From assembly GCA_947627405.1 (NCBI GenBank), contig CANQVY010000027.1, positions 1-12,194 on the forward strand: a DNA stretch of 12,194 nt, read 5' to 3'. A program made the position numbers and the translations under genes. Below the pieces are notes generated by a model. It was given only the letters and a program-made list of their open reading frames with translations, was not told where the DNA came from and did not search any database. Position 1 is the stretch's first letter. Each line of letters opens with the position of its first letter. This DNA comes from an uncultured Bacilli bacterium (GTDB lineage: Bacteria; Bacillota_I; Bacilli_A; RF39; UBA660). Below, piece by piece: positions 5,739-12,194 of the stretch.

Positions 5739-6188
5739 ATGAATTTGTTAGAAAAATTGAATACAGATATGATTCAAGCCATGAAGGAAAAGAATAAAGA
5801 TCGATTAACGGTTCTTCGTATGGTAAAAGGAGCCATGCAACTTGAAAAAATTAATCAAAGAGAAGAAATGACTGAAGAAATGTTAATTGATTGTGTAAAT
5901 AAACAGATTAAATTAAGAAAAGATTCGCTATTTGAATTTGAAAAAGCAAATCGCGAGGATCTAATTACAAAAACACAAGCTGAAATTGAAATTTTAAAAG
6001 ATTATTTGCCAAAACAATTAACAGAAGAAGAAATCGATCAGATCATTGAAAATGCATTTATGAAAATCCATCCAACATCTACTAAGGATATGGGTATAAT
6101 TATGAAAACAGTAACTCCATTATTAAAAGGAAAAGCGGACATGAAAGAAGTAAGCACAAAAATCAAAGAAAAATTAAGCAACTTATAA
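5739..6188 (+). CDS. yqeY: YqeY / GatB-YqeY domain protein
   Basis: 149 aa, the full usual length of YqeY (about 147). It opens LLEKLNTDMIQAMKEKNKDRLTVLRMVKGA, the family's typical N-terminus, with a helical N-terminal domain (1-90) and the small C-terminal bundle (about 95-149) that it shares with the tail of GatB and related amidotransferase subunits. That tail domain contacts tRNA in GatB; the role of free-standing YqeY is not firmly established. It follows rpsU, as in Bacillus and many relatives. The start has GAAAGGGTGAT just upstream. A tight terminator hairpin overlaps its stop codon, so it is likely a short transcript by itself or by readthrough from rpsU. Confidence 0.93.
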   Translation: MNLLEKLNTDMIQAMKEKNKDRLTVLRMVKGAMQLEKINQREEMTEEMLIDCVNKQIKLRKDSLFEFEKANREDLITKTQAEIEILKDYLPKQLTEEEIDQIIENAFMKIHPTSTKDMGIIMKTVTPLLKGKADMKEVSTKIKEKLSNL

Positions 6189-6209
6189 GACTAGAAATAG
6201 TCTTTTTTT
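6187..6209 (+). terminator. rho-independent terminator of yqeY
   Basis: Perfect 7-bp stem, AAGACTA (6187-6193) with TAGTCTT (6198-6204), closed by a GAAA tetraloop and followed by T to 6209. The stem begins within the yqeY stop codon. Confidence 0.85.
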
Positions 6210-6232
6210 CATATACTTTTTTAGGTGATTAT

Positions 6233-6472
6233 ATGTTTTCTAGTATAAAGAATTTTATCAATGATCAAAATTTTAGTATACATATTTATGAAGATTGTAT
6301 TAATATTAACAATTATCAAGAGATTATAACACTAGAAGAAAATCGTATTTCCATTTCTTCTTCTTATAAAATAGTTTCCATAAAGGGAAATCATTTAACA
6401 ATTAATAAATTATTGGATAATGAAATATTGATTACAGGAGAATTCAAAGAGGTAAGTTTCCATGCATTATAG
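6233..6472 (+). CDS. yqfC: YqfC/YabP-family sporulation protein
   Basis: 79 aa, mostly short beta strands with the family pattern: a strand ending in an Ile-Thr-Leu core (EIITLEENRISISSSYKIVSI, 30-50), then IKGNHLTINKL (50-60) and a closing strand ILITGEFKEVSF (65-76). YqfC is usually somewhat longer (about 90 aa), so this copy is short at the N-terminus. In Bacillus subtilis yqfC and yqfD are SigE-dependent mother-cell genes; I could not find a convincing SigE promoter here. AGGTGAT lies four bases before the ATG. It overlaps yqfD by 11 bases. Assignment relies on the fold pattern together with the unmistakable yqfD partner. It points to a spore-forming lineage or one that kept remnants of the programme. 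Confidence 0.82.
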   Translation: MFSSIKNFINDQNFSIHIYEDCININNYQEIITLEENRISISSSYKIVSIKGNHLTINKLLDNEILITGEFKEVSFHAL

Positions 6473-7640
6473 TTATTATCGAGTAAAGATTGTTGGTAAA
6501 AATCCGCAAGCCTTTGTAAAAAGAATCATAAAATTACCAATTTATTTATTACATATTACTTATTTAAATCAAGAAGTATACATAGATATTGATTATGAAA
6601 ATTTTAAACGATTACAAGAATTAAAGACCTCCTATGAATTTAAAATTATCAAGAGATATGGAATTAGTAATTTTCTATTTTTAATAAAGAAATATTGGTT
6701 ATATTACATAACTCTACTTTTTTCTTTAGGATTGATCTTCCTATTATCAAATATAATTTTTGAAGTAGAAGTTATTAATAATAGTGATACCATTAAAAAT
6801 CTAGTGTATGAAGAATTAAAAAAATATAAGGTTTCCAAGTTCAAATTTGTGATTTCCTTTGATAAACAAGAGCAAATCGCTAAACAAATTGCTTATGAGA
6901 ATAAAGAGCAAATCGAATGGATGGAACTAAAAAGGGAAGGAACAAAATATATAGTAAATGTGGAACAAAGAAAAAAAGAGAAGATTGAAAAACCAAAAGC
7001 AAATCGAAATATTGTAGCTAAAAAAACAGGAATCTTGTTAAAAATTGATGCAAAAACTGGAGAAGTTGTAAAAAAGATTAATGATTATGTAAAAAAAGGA
7101 GATATAGTCATTAGTGGTATGATTAAAAATAAAAATACTGTAAAAAAATTAGTAAGTGCCGATGGGAAGATTTATGCTGAAGTGTGGTATACAGTAAATG
7201 TCAGTATGCCTTTAAAATACAAAGAGGAATATTCCACAGGAAGAGAAAAAACAATTGTTAAATTTACATTTTTAAATAAGAACATAGGCTTTTTTAATTC
7301 CTATAAAGAATATAAAGATCAGGATCAATATGTAATTGCTTCGAAATTGTTGCCTTTGTCCATTGCTATAACAAAAAGAGAAGAATTAAGAATAACAGCT
7401 TATGATTTTACAAAAGATGAGGCTGTAAAACAAGCATTAATAAAGGCAGATGAGAAAATAAAGAAAAAATTAAAGGAAGGGGAATATATAATTTCGAAAA
7501 AGGTTTTGAAAAATAGTAAAAATCATAGTACAATAAATATAGAAGTATTTTATAAAGTATGTGAAGATATAACCGATTATAAAAATATTAAAGAGGATAT
7601 AAATAAAATTAACGAAAAACTAGAAAAAGAGGTGTCCTAA
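6462..7640 (+). CDS. yqfD: YqfD-family sporulation protein
   Basis: 392 aa, close to the usual YqfD length (about 400). It has a soluble N-terminal domain (1-75), a transmembrane helix (about 77-97) and an outer region starting with VEVINNSDTIKNLVYEELKKYKV (102-124), which looks like a small POTRA/FtsQ-type module. A lysine-rich beta region follows, including a GILLKIDAKTGEVVKKINDYVKKGD stretch (residues 190-214) of lipoyl/hammerhead type. In Bacillus the gene is SigE-controlled and the protein is expected in mother-cell membranes during sporulation. AGAGG precedes the ATG and the gene overlaps yqfC, which supports coupled translation. Its stop overlaps the next start (TAATG). In relatives the next genes are phoH and pgpH, which are missing here. 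Confidence 0.9.
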   Translation: MHYSYYRVKIVGKNPQAFVKRIIKLPIYLLHITYLNQEVYIDIDYENFKRLQELKTSYEFKIIKRYGISNFLFLIKKYWLYYITLLFSLGLIFLLSNIIFEVEVINNSDTIKNLVYEELKKYKVSKFKFVISFDKQEQIAKQIAYENKEQIEWMELKREGTKYIVNVEQRKKEKIEKPKANRNIVAKKTGILLKIDAKTGEVVKKINDYVKKGDIVISGMIKNKNTVKKLVSADGKIYAEVWYTVNVSMPLKYKEEYSTGREKTIVKFTFLNKNIGFFNSYKEYKDQDQYVIASKLLPLSIAITKREELRITAYDFTKDEAVKQALIKADEKIKKKLKEGEYIISKKVLKNSKNHSTINIEVFYKVCEDITDYKNIKEDINKINEKLEKEVS

Positions 7641-8248
7641 TGTTTGATCCTTTACACAACACAATTCAGGGCGTTATGCAGTCTACATGGCCGATGTTAT
7701 TTATTTCAGTAGTCATTATGGTTTCTCTTAGAGTAACATACTTAATTAAGAATAATGAACCCATTGTATTTTATAAAGAAATACTTATGCTGTTTTTTAT
7801 GGTATATATCTTGTGTTTGTTCCAAGTTGTAACTTTTCAAGATGTAAGTGATTTTTCTCATAATAATTTTATTCCTTTTAAAGAAATTACTCGGTATGCG
7901 TTTGGAAGCCATTTATTCTTTAAAAATGTTTGTGGAAATATCTTGTTGTTTATTCCCTTTGGATTACTCATTAGCATTTACTTAAAACCAAGAAATATGA
8001 CAATTCCCTTTGCGCTTACTTTTCTTTCCAGTTTGGCTATTGAATTTACTCAAATGATTATAGGAAGAAGTTTTGATGTGGATGACATTTTGTTAAATTG
8101 TATTGGCGGAATGATTGGATATTTTATTTATAAAATGTTAGATAAGATAGGAGATGCCATTCCGAGTTTGTTTAAAGCAAAATGGTTTTTGGATATTTTA
8201 ACTGTAGTTTTTTTAGTTGGACTTGTCGTTTATTTATTTTTTATTTAA
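7640..8248 (+). CDS. VanZ-like membrane protein
   Basis: 202 aa with about five hydrophobic helices (18-37, 46-66, 97-115, 121-140, 153-168) and a further C-terminal one (182-202). VanZ-family signatures are visible: NFIPF (76-80), GNILLFIPFGLL (99-110), then IEFTQ (134-138) and GRSFDVDDILLN (142-153) followed by GGMIGY. The family is named for the teicoplanin-resistance protein VanZ, but most members are uncharacterised housekeeping membrane proteins, so no resistance should be inferred. It begins on the last base of yqfD, behind AGAGGTG, and sits nine bases before ybeY. It occupies the place where phoH and pgpH usually lie. Confidence 0.9.
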   Translation: MFDPLHNTIQGVMQSTWPMLFISVVIMVSLRVTYLIKNNEPIVFYKEILMLFFMVYILCLFQVVTFQDVSDFSHNNFIPFKEITRYAFGSHLFFKNVCGNILLFIPFGLLISIYLKPRNMTIPFALTFLSSLAIEFTQMIIGRSFDVDDILLNCIGGMIGYFIYKMLDKIGDAIPSLFKAKWFLDILTVVFLVGLVVYLFFI

Positions 8249-8257
8249 GGAGTTTTT

Positions 8258-8713
8258 ATGGAAATAGAAGTATTTAATCAATATAAAGAAGAAAATAAGT
8301 ATCAAGATTTAATTAAACAGATTGTGGAGTTTGTGTTAAAAAAAGAAAAGGTGGACAACCCTATTTTAAATATTATATTTGTAGATAATCAAACCATTCA
8401 CAAAATGAATAGGGAATATAGAAACATGGATAGGGAAACAGATGTAATTTCCTTTGCGCTGGAAGATGATAAAAGTGTATGCAATGCTTCCAATTATCGA
8501 ATTTTAGGCGATATTTATATTTCTATTGATCAAGCAAAAAAGCAAGCAAAAGCTTATCATCATAGTTTAAAAAGAGAATTAAGTTTTTTAGCGGTTCATG
8601 GGGTGTATCATCTGTTAGGCTATGATCATAGAAATCCTGAGGAAGAAAAAATTATGTTTAAAAAACAGGAGGAGGCATTGAATGCGTTTGGAATCACAAA
8701 AGAAGAAATATAA
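8258..8713 (+). CDS. ybeY: endoribonuclease YbeY (16S rRNA maturation)
   Basis: 151 aa, the typical length. The zinc motif HGVYHLLGYDH (114-124) supplies H114, H118 and H124, and the upstream signature YRNMDRETDVISFAL (54-68) corresponds to the family's YR...TDVLSFP, with the usual Pro replaced by Ala. YbeY is a metal-dependent single-strand RNase used in 16S rRNA 3'-end maturation and ribosome quality control. AAGGAG lies five bases before the ATG. The 3' end overlaps dgkA by 32 bases, and the dgkA ribosome site is inside ybeY. Order ybeY-dgkA-era is the normal Firmicutes arrangement. Confidence 0.96.
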   Translation: MEIEVFNQYKEENKYQDLIKQIVEFVLKKEKVDNPILNIIFVDNQTIHKMNREYRNMDRETDVISFALEDDKSVCNASNYRILGDIYISIDQAKKQAKAYHHSLKRELSFLAVHGVYHLLGYDHRNPEEEKIMFKKQEEALNAFGITKEEI

Positions 8714-9089
8714 TCATAAAAAAGAATTTGGAATAAAAAAACAATTCATGAATTTTAAATACTGCTTTGCGGGAATAAAGTATGCTTTAAAGAATGAACA
8801 AAGTATGATTACTCATTTTTTGATTGCAATGGTTACGATTCTTTTAGGATTTATCGTAAAACTTGCAATATGGGAATGGTATGTTGTCATCCTTTTAATA
8901 GTTTTAGTCATTGCTATAGAATTTATCAATACAGCAATAGAAGCCGTTTGTGATATGGTAATGCCTGATATTCATCCTCTAGTAAAAATCGCAAAAGATA
9001 CTTCTTCCGCAGCTGTTTTTGTTGTTTCCTTAGGCGCTTTTATTATAGGGTTAATGATTTATGTACCTAAAATGCTTTCTTTTTTTTAA
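8682..9089 (+). CDS. dgkA: diacylglycerol/undecaprenol kinase, DgkA type
   Basis: 135 aa with three hydrophobic helices (about 43-61, 64-85, 109-127) and the DgkA signature EFINTAIEAVCDMV (80-93), including E80, N83, E87 and D91, then KIAKDTSSAAV (102-112). In Gram-positive bacteria this protein mainly phosphorylates undecaprenol, recycling the lipid carrier for wall synthesis, so undecaprenol is the likely substrate. The ATG at 8682 has an excellent AGGAGGAGG (8667-8675) six bases upstream, which settles the 32-base overlap with ybeY. The N-terminus is about 20 residues longer and more basic than minimal DgkA proteins. No cdd gene is found between dgkA and era, unlike in Bacillus. Confidence 0.94.
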   Translation: MRLESQKKKYNHKKEFGIKKQFMNFKYCFAGIKYALKNEQSMITHFLIAMVTILLGFIVKLAIWEWYVVILLIVLVIAIEFINTAIEAVCDMVMPDIHPLVKIAKDTSSAAVFVVSLGAFIIGLMIYVPKMLSFF

Positions 9090-9122
9090 AAAGGAAAAAT
9101 TTAAAAGGATGGTGGTGAAAAA

Positions 9123-10007
9123 ATGAAATGTGGATTTGTTAGTTTGGTAGGAAGACCCAATGTAGGAAAATCAACGTTATTAAATCAAATATTAAAAAGA
9201 AAAGTGGCTATTACCTCTTCAAAAGCTCAAACAACAAGAAATATCATACAAGGTATTTATACCGATCAAGATTGTCAAATTATTTTTATTGATACACCAG
9301 GAATTCATAAACCAAAAAATAAATTAGGAAATATGTTAAATAAAAAAGCCTATGTTATGACACAAGAAGTGGATTTAATTCTTTTTTTAGTTGATGTAGA
9401 AAAAGGCATTGGGAAAGGAGATCAATATATATTAAACAATTTAAAAGAAGAAAAAAAGAAGGTTATTCTTGTATTAAATAAAGTAGATAGAATTCCCAAA
9501 GAAAAAATCTTACAAACGATCGATGAAGTAAAAGATCTTTATGATTTTAAAGAAATTGTCCCTTTGTCTGCATTAAAAGGAGAGAATGTAGAATCTTTAA
9601 AAAAAGCCATACTTCCTTATCTAAATGAATCTGAAAAGTATTATAATGAAGAAAACGTAACTTTTGTATCCAAGGAATTTATGCTTGCAGAACTTTTAAG
9701 AGAAAAAGTATTGCGTTTTACACAAGAAGAAGTGCCTCATGCGGTTACTTGTTTAATCGAAAAAATGGAAGAAACGGAGAATATAGTAAATATAAGTGCA
9801 GTTATTATTGTAGATCGTGATTCGTTAAAAAAGATTATTATTGGAAAAGGTGGATCAATGCTTAAAAATATTGGAACAAAGGCAAGAATGGATATGGAAA
9901 TTTTCTTAGGGAAAAAAGTGTTTTTAGAAACTTATGTAAAAACAATTAAAAATTGGAGAGAAAGAGAAAAATATTTAATTGAATTTGGTTTTAAAGATTT
10001 TGAATAA
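9123..10007 (+). CDS. era: GTPase Era (30S ribosome assembly)
   Basis: 294 aa, full length. GTPase domain: G1 GRPNVGKS (10-17), switch I TT (37-38), G3 DTPG (57-60), G4 NKVD (119-122), G5 SALKG (149-153). The C-terminal KH domain has IIIGKGGSMLKNIG (238-251), which binds the 3' end of 16S rRNA. Era couples GTP hydrolysis to 30S maturation and acts in the same process as YbeY, encoded two genes upstream. The ATG follows GGTGGTGAAA, 33 bases after dgkA, with no terminator between. All G motifs are intact, so I expect a functional enzyme. Confidence 0.98.
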   Translation: MKCGFVSLVGRPNVGKSTLLNQILKRKVAITSSKAQTTRNIIQGIYTDQDCQIIFIDTPGIHKPKNKLGNMLNKKAYVMTQEVDLILFLVDVEKGIGKGDQYILNNLKEEKKKVILVLNKVDRIPKEKILQTIDEVKDLYDFKEIVPLSALKGENVESLKKAILPYLNESEKYYNEENVTFVSKEFMLAELLREKVLRFTQEEVPHAVTCLIEKMEETENIVNISAVIIVDRDSLKKIIIGKGGSMLKNIGTKARMDMEIFLGKKVFLETYVKTIKNWREREKYLIEFGFKDFE

Positions 10008-10017
10008 AAAATAAGTG

Positions 10018-10045
10018 ATATTACCAATATATATATAGGTGATAT
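10018..10045 (+). promoter_or_regulatory. hairpin that could mask the yqzL ribosome site
   Basis: ATATTACC (10018-10025) can pair with GGTGATAT (10038-10045), 8 bp including one U-G, around a 12-base AT loop. The right arm contains the yqzL ribosome site AGGTGAT, two bases before the ATG. GTGATATTA also occurs twice as a direct repeat here (10015 and 10039). The stem is weak and its role untested. Confidence 0.3.
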
Positions 10046-10046
10046 T

Positions 10047-10133
10047 ATGGAAGATTTATTATGGAAATTATTTAAAGAAACGGGAGATGTTAAATATTTT
10101 CTTTTTAGACAAAAACTCAAAGAAAAGAAGTGA
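10047..10133 (+). CDS. yqzL: YqzL-family small protein
   Basis: 28 aa, MEDLLWKLFKETGDVKYFLF followed by a basic tail RQKLKEKK. The W-x-x-F-x-x-T-G-x-[VI] core and the place between era and recO match the small YqzL proteins of Firmicutes (usually about 45 aa), whose function is unknown. AGGTGAT lies a few bases before the ATG. It is shorter than typical but has the conserved core, an ordered position and a good start. Its end overlaps the ribosome site region of recO (GAAGTGA). Confidence 0.75.
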   Translation: MEDLLWKLFKETGDVKYFLFRQKLKEKK

Positions 10134-10138
10134 ACTTG

Positions 10139-10891
10139 ATGAAAATAGAAAAAGTAGAAGGAATTGTCGTTAGTGAAACGAATTATAGTGAATCGAGTAA
10201 AATTCTAAATGTATATACTAAAGAACATGGTATACTTGGTGTGATTGCTAAGGGAAGTCGAAGTTTAAAAAGTAAACTACGCGCGGTAAGTACAAAACTT
10301 ACTTATGGGTATTTTCATATTTATTATAAGGAAGATTCTCTTTCAACTTTAATTAGTGTAGATATGATCAATAGTCTAAAAAATGTGAAAAGTAATATTA
10401 AAAAAATTAGTTTTGTATCTTATATTATTGATCTAACCGTACAAGTAAGTAAACAAAGCGAAGACAATCTATTTGATTGGTTGAGGGCTAGCATTATAAA
10501 AATTGAAGAAGGTCTAGATCCTTTAATCATCACCAATATTTTGGAAATAAAATTATTACAAGTACTTGGTGTTATGCCGTCTATTGATTGCTGTAGTTTA
10601 TGTGGCAATCAACAAGATATTGTTACCGTGAGTGTGGAAAACGGAGGATACATTTGTAAAAATTGTGTTACATCAGAAGACAAAATTTATGATGAAAAGG
10701 TAATAAAACTCCTTCGAATGTACTATTATGTAGATATAGATAAAATTTCAAAATTAGAAGTAAAAGACAATTTAAAAAACGAAATTAATGAATTTTTAGA
10801 TTTGTATTATGAGCAATATACTGGTTTGTATTTAAAAAGTAAAAGTTTTTTAAATAAAATTAATGGGTATGACAGCATTGCTACAAATTAA
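10139..10891 (+). CDS. recO: DNA repair protein RecO
   Basis: 250 aa from the ATG at 10139. The N-terminal OB fold (about 1-80) contains the family opening KVEGIVVSETNYSESSKILNVYT and the G-AKGSRS motif (GVIAKGSRSLKSKL). A helical C-terminal domain follows, carrying a zinc site formed by CCSLC and CKNC (C152, C155, C173, C176). RecO loads RecA on SSB-coated DNA with RecR in the RecFOR pathway. An in-frame GTG nine bases upstream (10130) would overlap the yqzL stop; the ATG is preferred because GAAGTGA stands five bases before it and MKIEKVEG is a normal RecO start. A strong terminator follows, ending the era-recO run. Confidence 0.95.
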   Translation: MKIEKVEGIVVSETNYSESSKILNVYTKEHGILGVIAKGSRSLKSKLRAVSTKLTYGYFHIYYKEDSLSTLISVDMINSLKNVKSNIKKISFVSYIIDLTVQVSKQSEDNLFDWLRASIIKIEEGLDPLIITNILEIKLLQVLGVMPSIDCCSLCGNQQDIVTVSVENGGYICKNCVTSEDKIYDEKVIKLLRMYYYVDIDKISKLEVKDNLKNEINEFLDLYYEQYTGLYLKSKSFLNKINGYDSIATN

Positions 10892-10922
10892 ATGTATAGA
10901 AGCAAGAAATAGTGTCTTGAAT

Positions 10923-10953
10923 AAAAAGTATGATTTTTATCATACTTTTTTTT
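10923..10953 (+). terminator. rho-independent terminator after recO
   Basis: AAAAAGTATGAT (10923-10934) pairs perfectly with ATCATACTTTTT (10939-10950), 12 bp with a TTTT loop and a T tail to 10953. The symmetry (A run left, T run right) could also stop transcription from the other strand. Confidence 0.88.
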
Positions 10954-11237
10954 AATTTTGTTAAGGAAAAAAGAAAAAAAGGATTTAAAATATAATGAGA
11001 AGGGACAATACTTCGAAATAGCTTTAAAACAAAAAAAGAAGGAGTTCAAGATTACATAAAAGATCCAATAAGGATAAGAAAAAAATGATCATTGTTTTAT
11101 TATAAAATATTGTTTAATTCCTAAAATCTATAAAACAACGTATATTTTAATAAAAAATGAAAGGAATTTATTTAAAAAAAGATAATAATATATATAGAAA
11201 CAGATGTAAAGTAAATTTTCAGAAATGTACGATCATA
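10954..11237. other. AT-rich intergenic stretch without a recognisable gene
   Basis: Together with the recO terminator and the topA promoter this makes about 397 bases between recO and topA. I found no convincing ORF with a ribosome site, no tRNA and no T-box or riboswitch core. Two interleaved inverted repeats stand out: TTGTTTTAT (11092-11100) with ATAAAACAA (11130-11138), and TAAAATAT (11103-11110) with ATATTTTA (11142-11149). At this base composition they may be chance. A lone TATAAT at 10991 lacks a -35 partner. Confidence 0.5.
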
Positions 11238-11266
11238 TTGACAGAAATTCAAATTATTAGTATAAA
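11238..11266 (+). promoter_or_regulatory. topA promoter (SigA type)
   Basis: TTGACA (11238-11243), 17-base spacer, TATAAA (11261-11266): 11 of 12 consensus bases at ideal spacing. RNA would start near 11273, leaving a leader of about 16 bases with the AGAGGACGTGAT ribosome site. Confidence 0.85.
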
Positions 11267-11288
11267 TAAAAAAAGAGGACGTGATTGA

Positions 11289-12194
11289 ATGAGCAAAAAT
11301 TTAGTAATTGTGGAATCTCCTAGTAAAAGTCATACCATAGAAAAATATTTAGGAGCAAATTATAAAGTTGTATCTTCAAAGGGACATATTCGTGATCTTG
11401 CTACAAGTGGTAAATATGGATTAGGAGTGGATATAGATCATGATTTTAAACCAGATTACATTCCAATAAGTGGGAAGAAAAAAGTGATAGGTGAATTGAA
11501 AAAAGAAGTAAAGGATGCAGATATGATTTATTTAGCAACCGACCCTGATCGAGAAGGGGAAGCTATATCTTGGCATTTAAAGGATGCTTTAAAAATTAAA
11601 GACAATCAATACAAAAGAGTTTTATTTCATGAAATTACCAAAGATGCGGTACTAAATGCTCTTAAAAATCCCAAAGATATTGATTATGATTTAGTAAAAA
11701 GCCAAGAGGCAAGAAGAATATTGGATCGTATTATTGGTTTTCGTTTATCCAAATTAATGCAAGCCAAGACAGGCGGTAAAAGTGCCGGAAGAGTTCAAAG
11801 TGTTGCTTTAAAGTTGATTGTAGATAAAGAAAGGGAAATAGAAAACTTTATAAGCGAGGAATATTGGACGATTAAAGCTTTATTTGATGGTTTTGATTCT
11901 ACATTATATAAATACAAAGATCAGGATATAGATCTGCATACAAAAGAAGAAGTAGAAGAAGTAATCAAGACTTTAGATAAAAAATTTGTAGTAGAAGATA
12001 TTCTTTCGAAAGAGAAAAACAAAAAAAGTAGACCAGCATTCATTACTTCAACGTTGCAGCAAGAAGCTTCTACAAAATTAGGTTTTAATGCAAAAAAAAC
12101 GATGTCAATTGCTCAAAAATTATATGAAGGAATTGATTTAGGAAATGATACAGTCGGCTTAATCACATATATGAGAACGGATTCTATTCGATTA
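11289..12194 (+). CDS. topA: DNA topoisomerase I (3' end off the window)
   Basis: The first 302 codons of a type IA topoisomerase. The TOPRIM domain opens with LVIVESPSK (residues 5-13) and holds the acidic metal motif DPDREGE; next come the RRILDRIIGFRLSKLM and SAGRVQSVAL signatures, FITSTLQQEAS, and the active-site tyrosine in ITYMRTDS (Y294). The enzyme relaxes negative supercoils by cutting one strand through that tyrosine and balances gyrase. AGAGGACGTGAT precedes the ATG and a near-consensus promoter sits 23 bases upstream, so it is an independent transcript. Zinc-finger modules, if present, lie beyond the window. Confidence 0.98.
   Translation, partial: MSKNLVIVESPSKSHTIEKYLGANYKVVSSKGHIRDLATSGKYGLGVDIDHDFKPDYIPISGKKKVIGELKKEVKDADMIYLATDPDREGEAISWHLKDALKIKDNQYKRVLFHEITKDAVLNALKNPKDIDYDLVKSQEARRILDRIIGFRLSKLMQAKTGGKSAGRVQSVALKLIVDKEREIENFISEEYWTIKALFDGFDSTLYKYKDQDIDLHTKEEVEEVIKTLDKKFVVEDILSKEKNKKSRPAFITSTLQQEASTKLGFNAKKTMSIAQKLYEGIDLGNDTVGLITYMRTDSIRL

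Noticed and set aside
6210..6217. CATATACT as a SigE -10 element for yqfC
   Set aside because: The -10 resembles SigE sites, but no matching -35 lies 14-15 bases upstream; that position is inside the yqeY terminator.
7640..8248. Glycopeptide resistance function from the VanZ-like gene
   Set aside because: Only the family fold is supported. No vanH, vanA or vanX genes are nearby, and VanZ-like proteins are common in susceptible Firmicutes.
9932..10120. 62-codon minus-strand ORF over the end of era and yqzL
   Set aside because: Antisense of established genes, with no convincing ribosome site.
10420..10608. 62-codon minus-strand ORF inside recO
   Set aside because: Fully within the recO coding sequence and without any independent support.
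11000..11090. Open frame encoding a peptide with KEGVQDYIKDPIR
   Set aside because: No start codon in frame after the upstream stop, very short, and no recognisable similarity. It could be gene debris but cannot be supported.
11157..11288. 43-codon ORF (ATG 11157 to TGA 11288) just before topA
   Set aside because: No ribosome site precedes it, and it contains the whole topA promoter and ribosome site. The composition is simply Lys/Asn/Ile-rich as expected from AT-rich noncoding DNA.

Overview
This window is AT-rich Bacillota (Firmicutes) DNA, most likely from class Bacilli or an Erysipelotrichia-like relative. The evidence is the very low GC content, the AGGTGAT-type ribosome binding sites, the Firmicutes gene run rpsU, yqeY, yqfC, yqfD, ybeY, dgkA, era, yqzL, recO, and the sporulation-associated yqfC/yqfD pair. 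TGA is used as a genuine stop (for example 3754-3756, 4315-4317 and 10131-10133) and Trp is encoded by TGG, so this is the standard bacterial code and not the Mycoplasma code.

Positions 1-840 (minus strand) hold the first 276 codons of a membrane-anchored metallophosphoesterase that runs off the left edge. Two of its usually conserved histidines are replaced.

Positions 855-4641 form a compact peptide-export or bacteriocin-like locus with a terminator at each end. A CPBP-family intramembrane protease reads leftward. Diverging from it is a tightly overlapping operon: a C39 peptidase-containing ABC exporter, a very short HlyD/LcnD-like accessory protein, two small double-glycine-leader peptides (46 and 57 aa) and a 48-aa cationic membrane peptide. 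The last three are too small for routine ORF calling. In the proposed scheme, the exporter cleaves each leader after Gly-Gly while exporting the peptide, the accessory protein assists export, and the 48-aa peptide and/or the CPBP protein protects the producer. The 48-aa product shares a Gly-x3-Gly-x3-Arg pattern with peptide 2. This locus is the most novel part of the window.

Positions 4632-5713 carry a J-domain protein without the usual DnaJ C-terminal parts, then rpsU behind two good tandem SigA-type promoters and with its own terminator.

Positions 5739-10953 are conserved housekeeping genes. yqeY has its own terminator. The run yqfC-yqfD-vanZ-ybeY-dgkA-era-yqzL-recO follows, mostly overlapping or closely spaced, and ends at a strong hairpin after recO. 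phoH and pgpH, which usually lie between yqfD and ybeY, are absent, and a VanZ-like gene sits in their place.

Positions 10954-12194 contain about 280 bases with no recognisable gene, a near-consensus promoter, and the first 302 codons of topA, including its active-site tyrosine.
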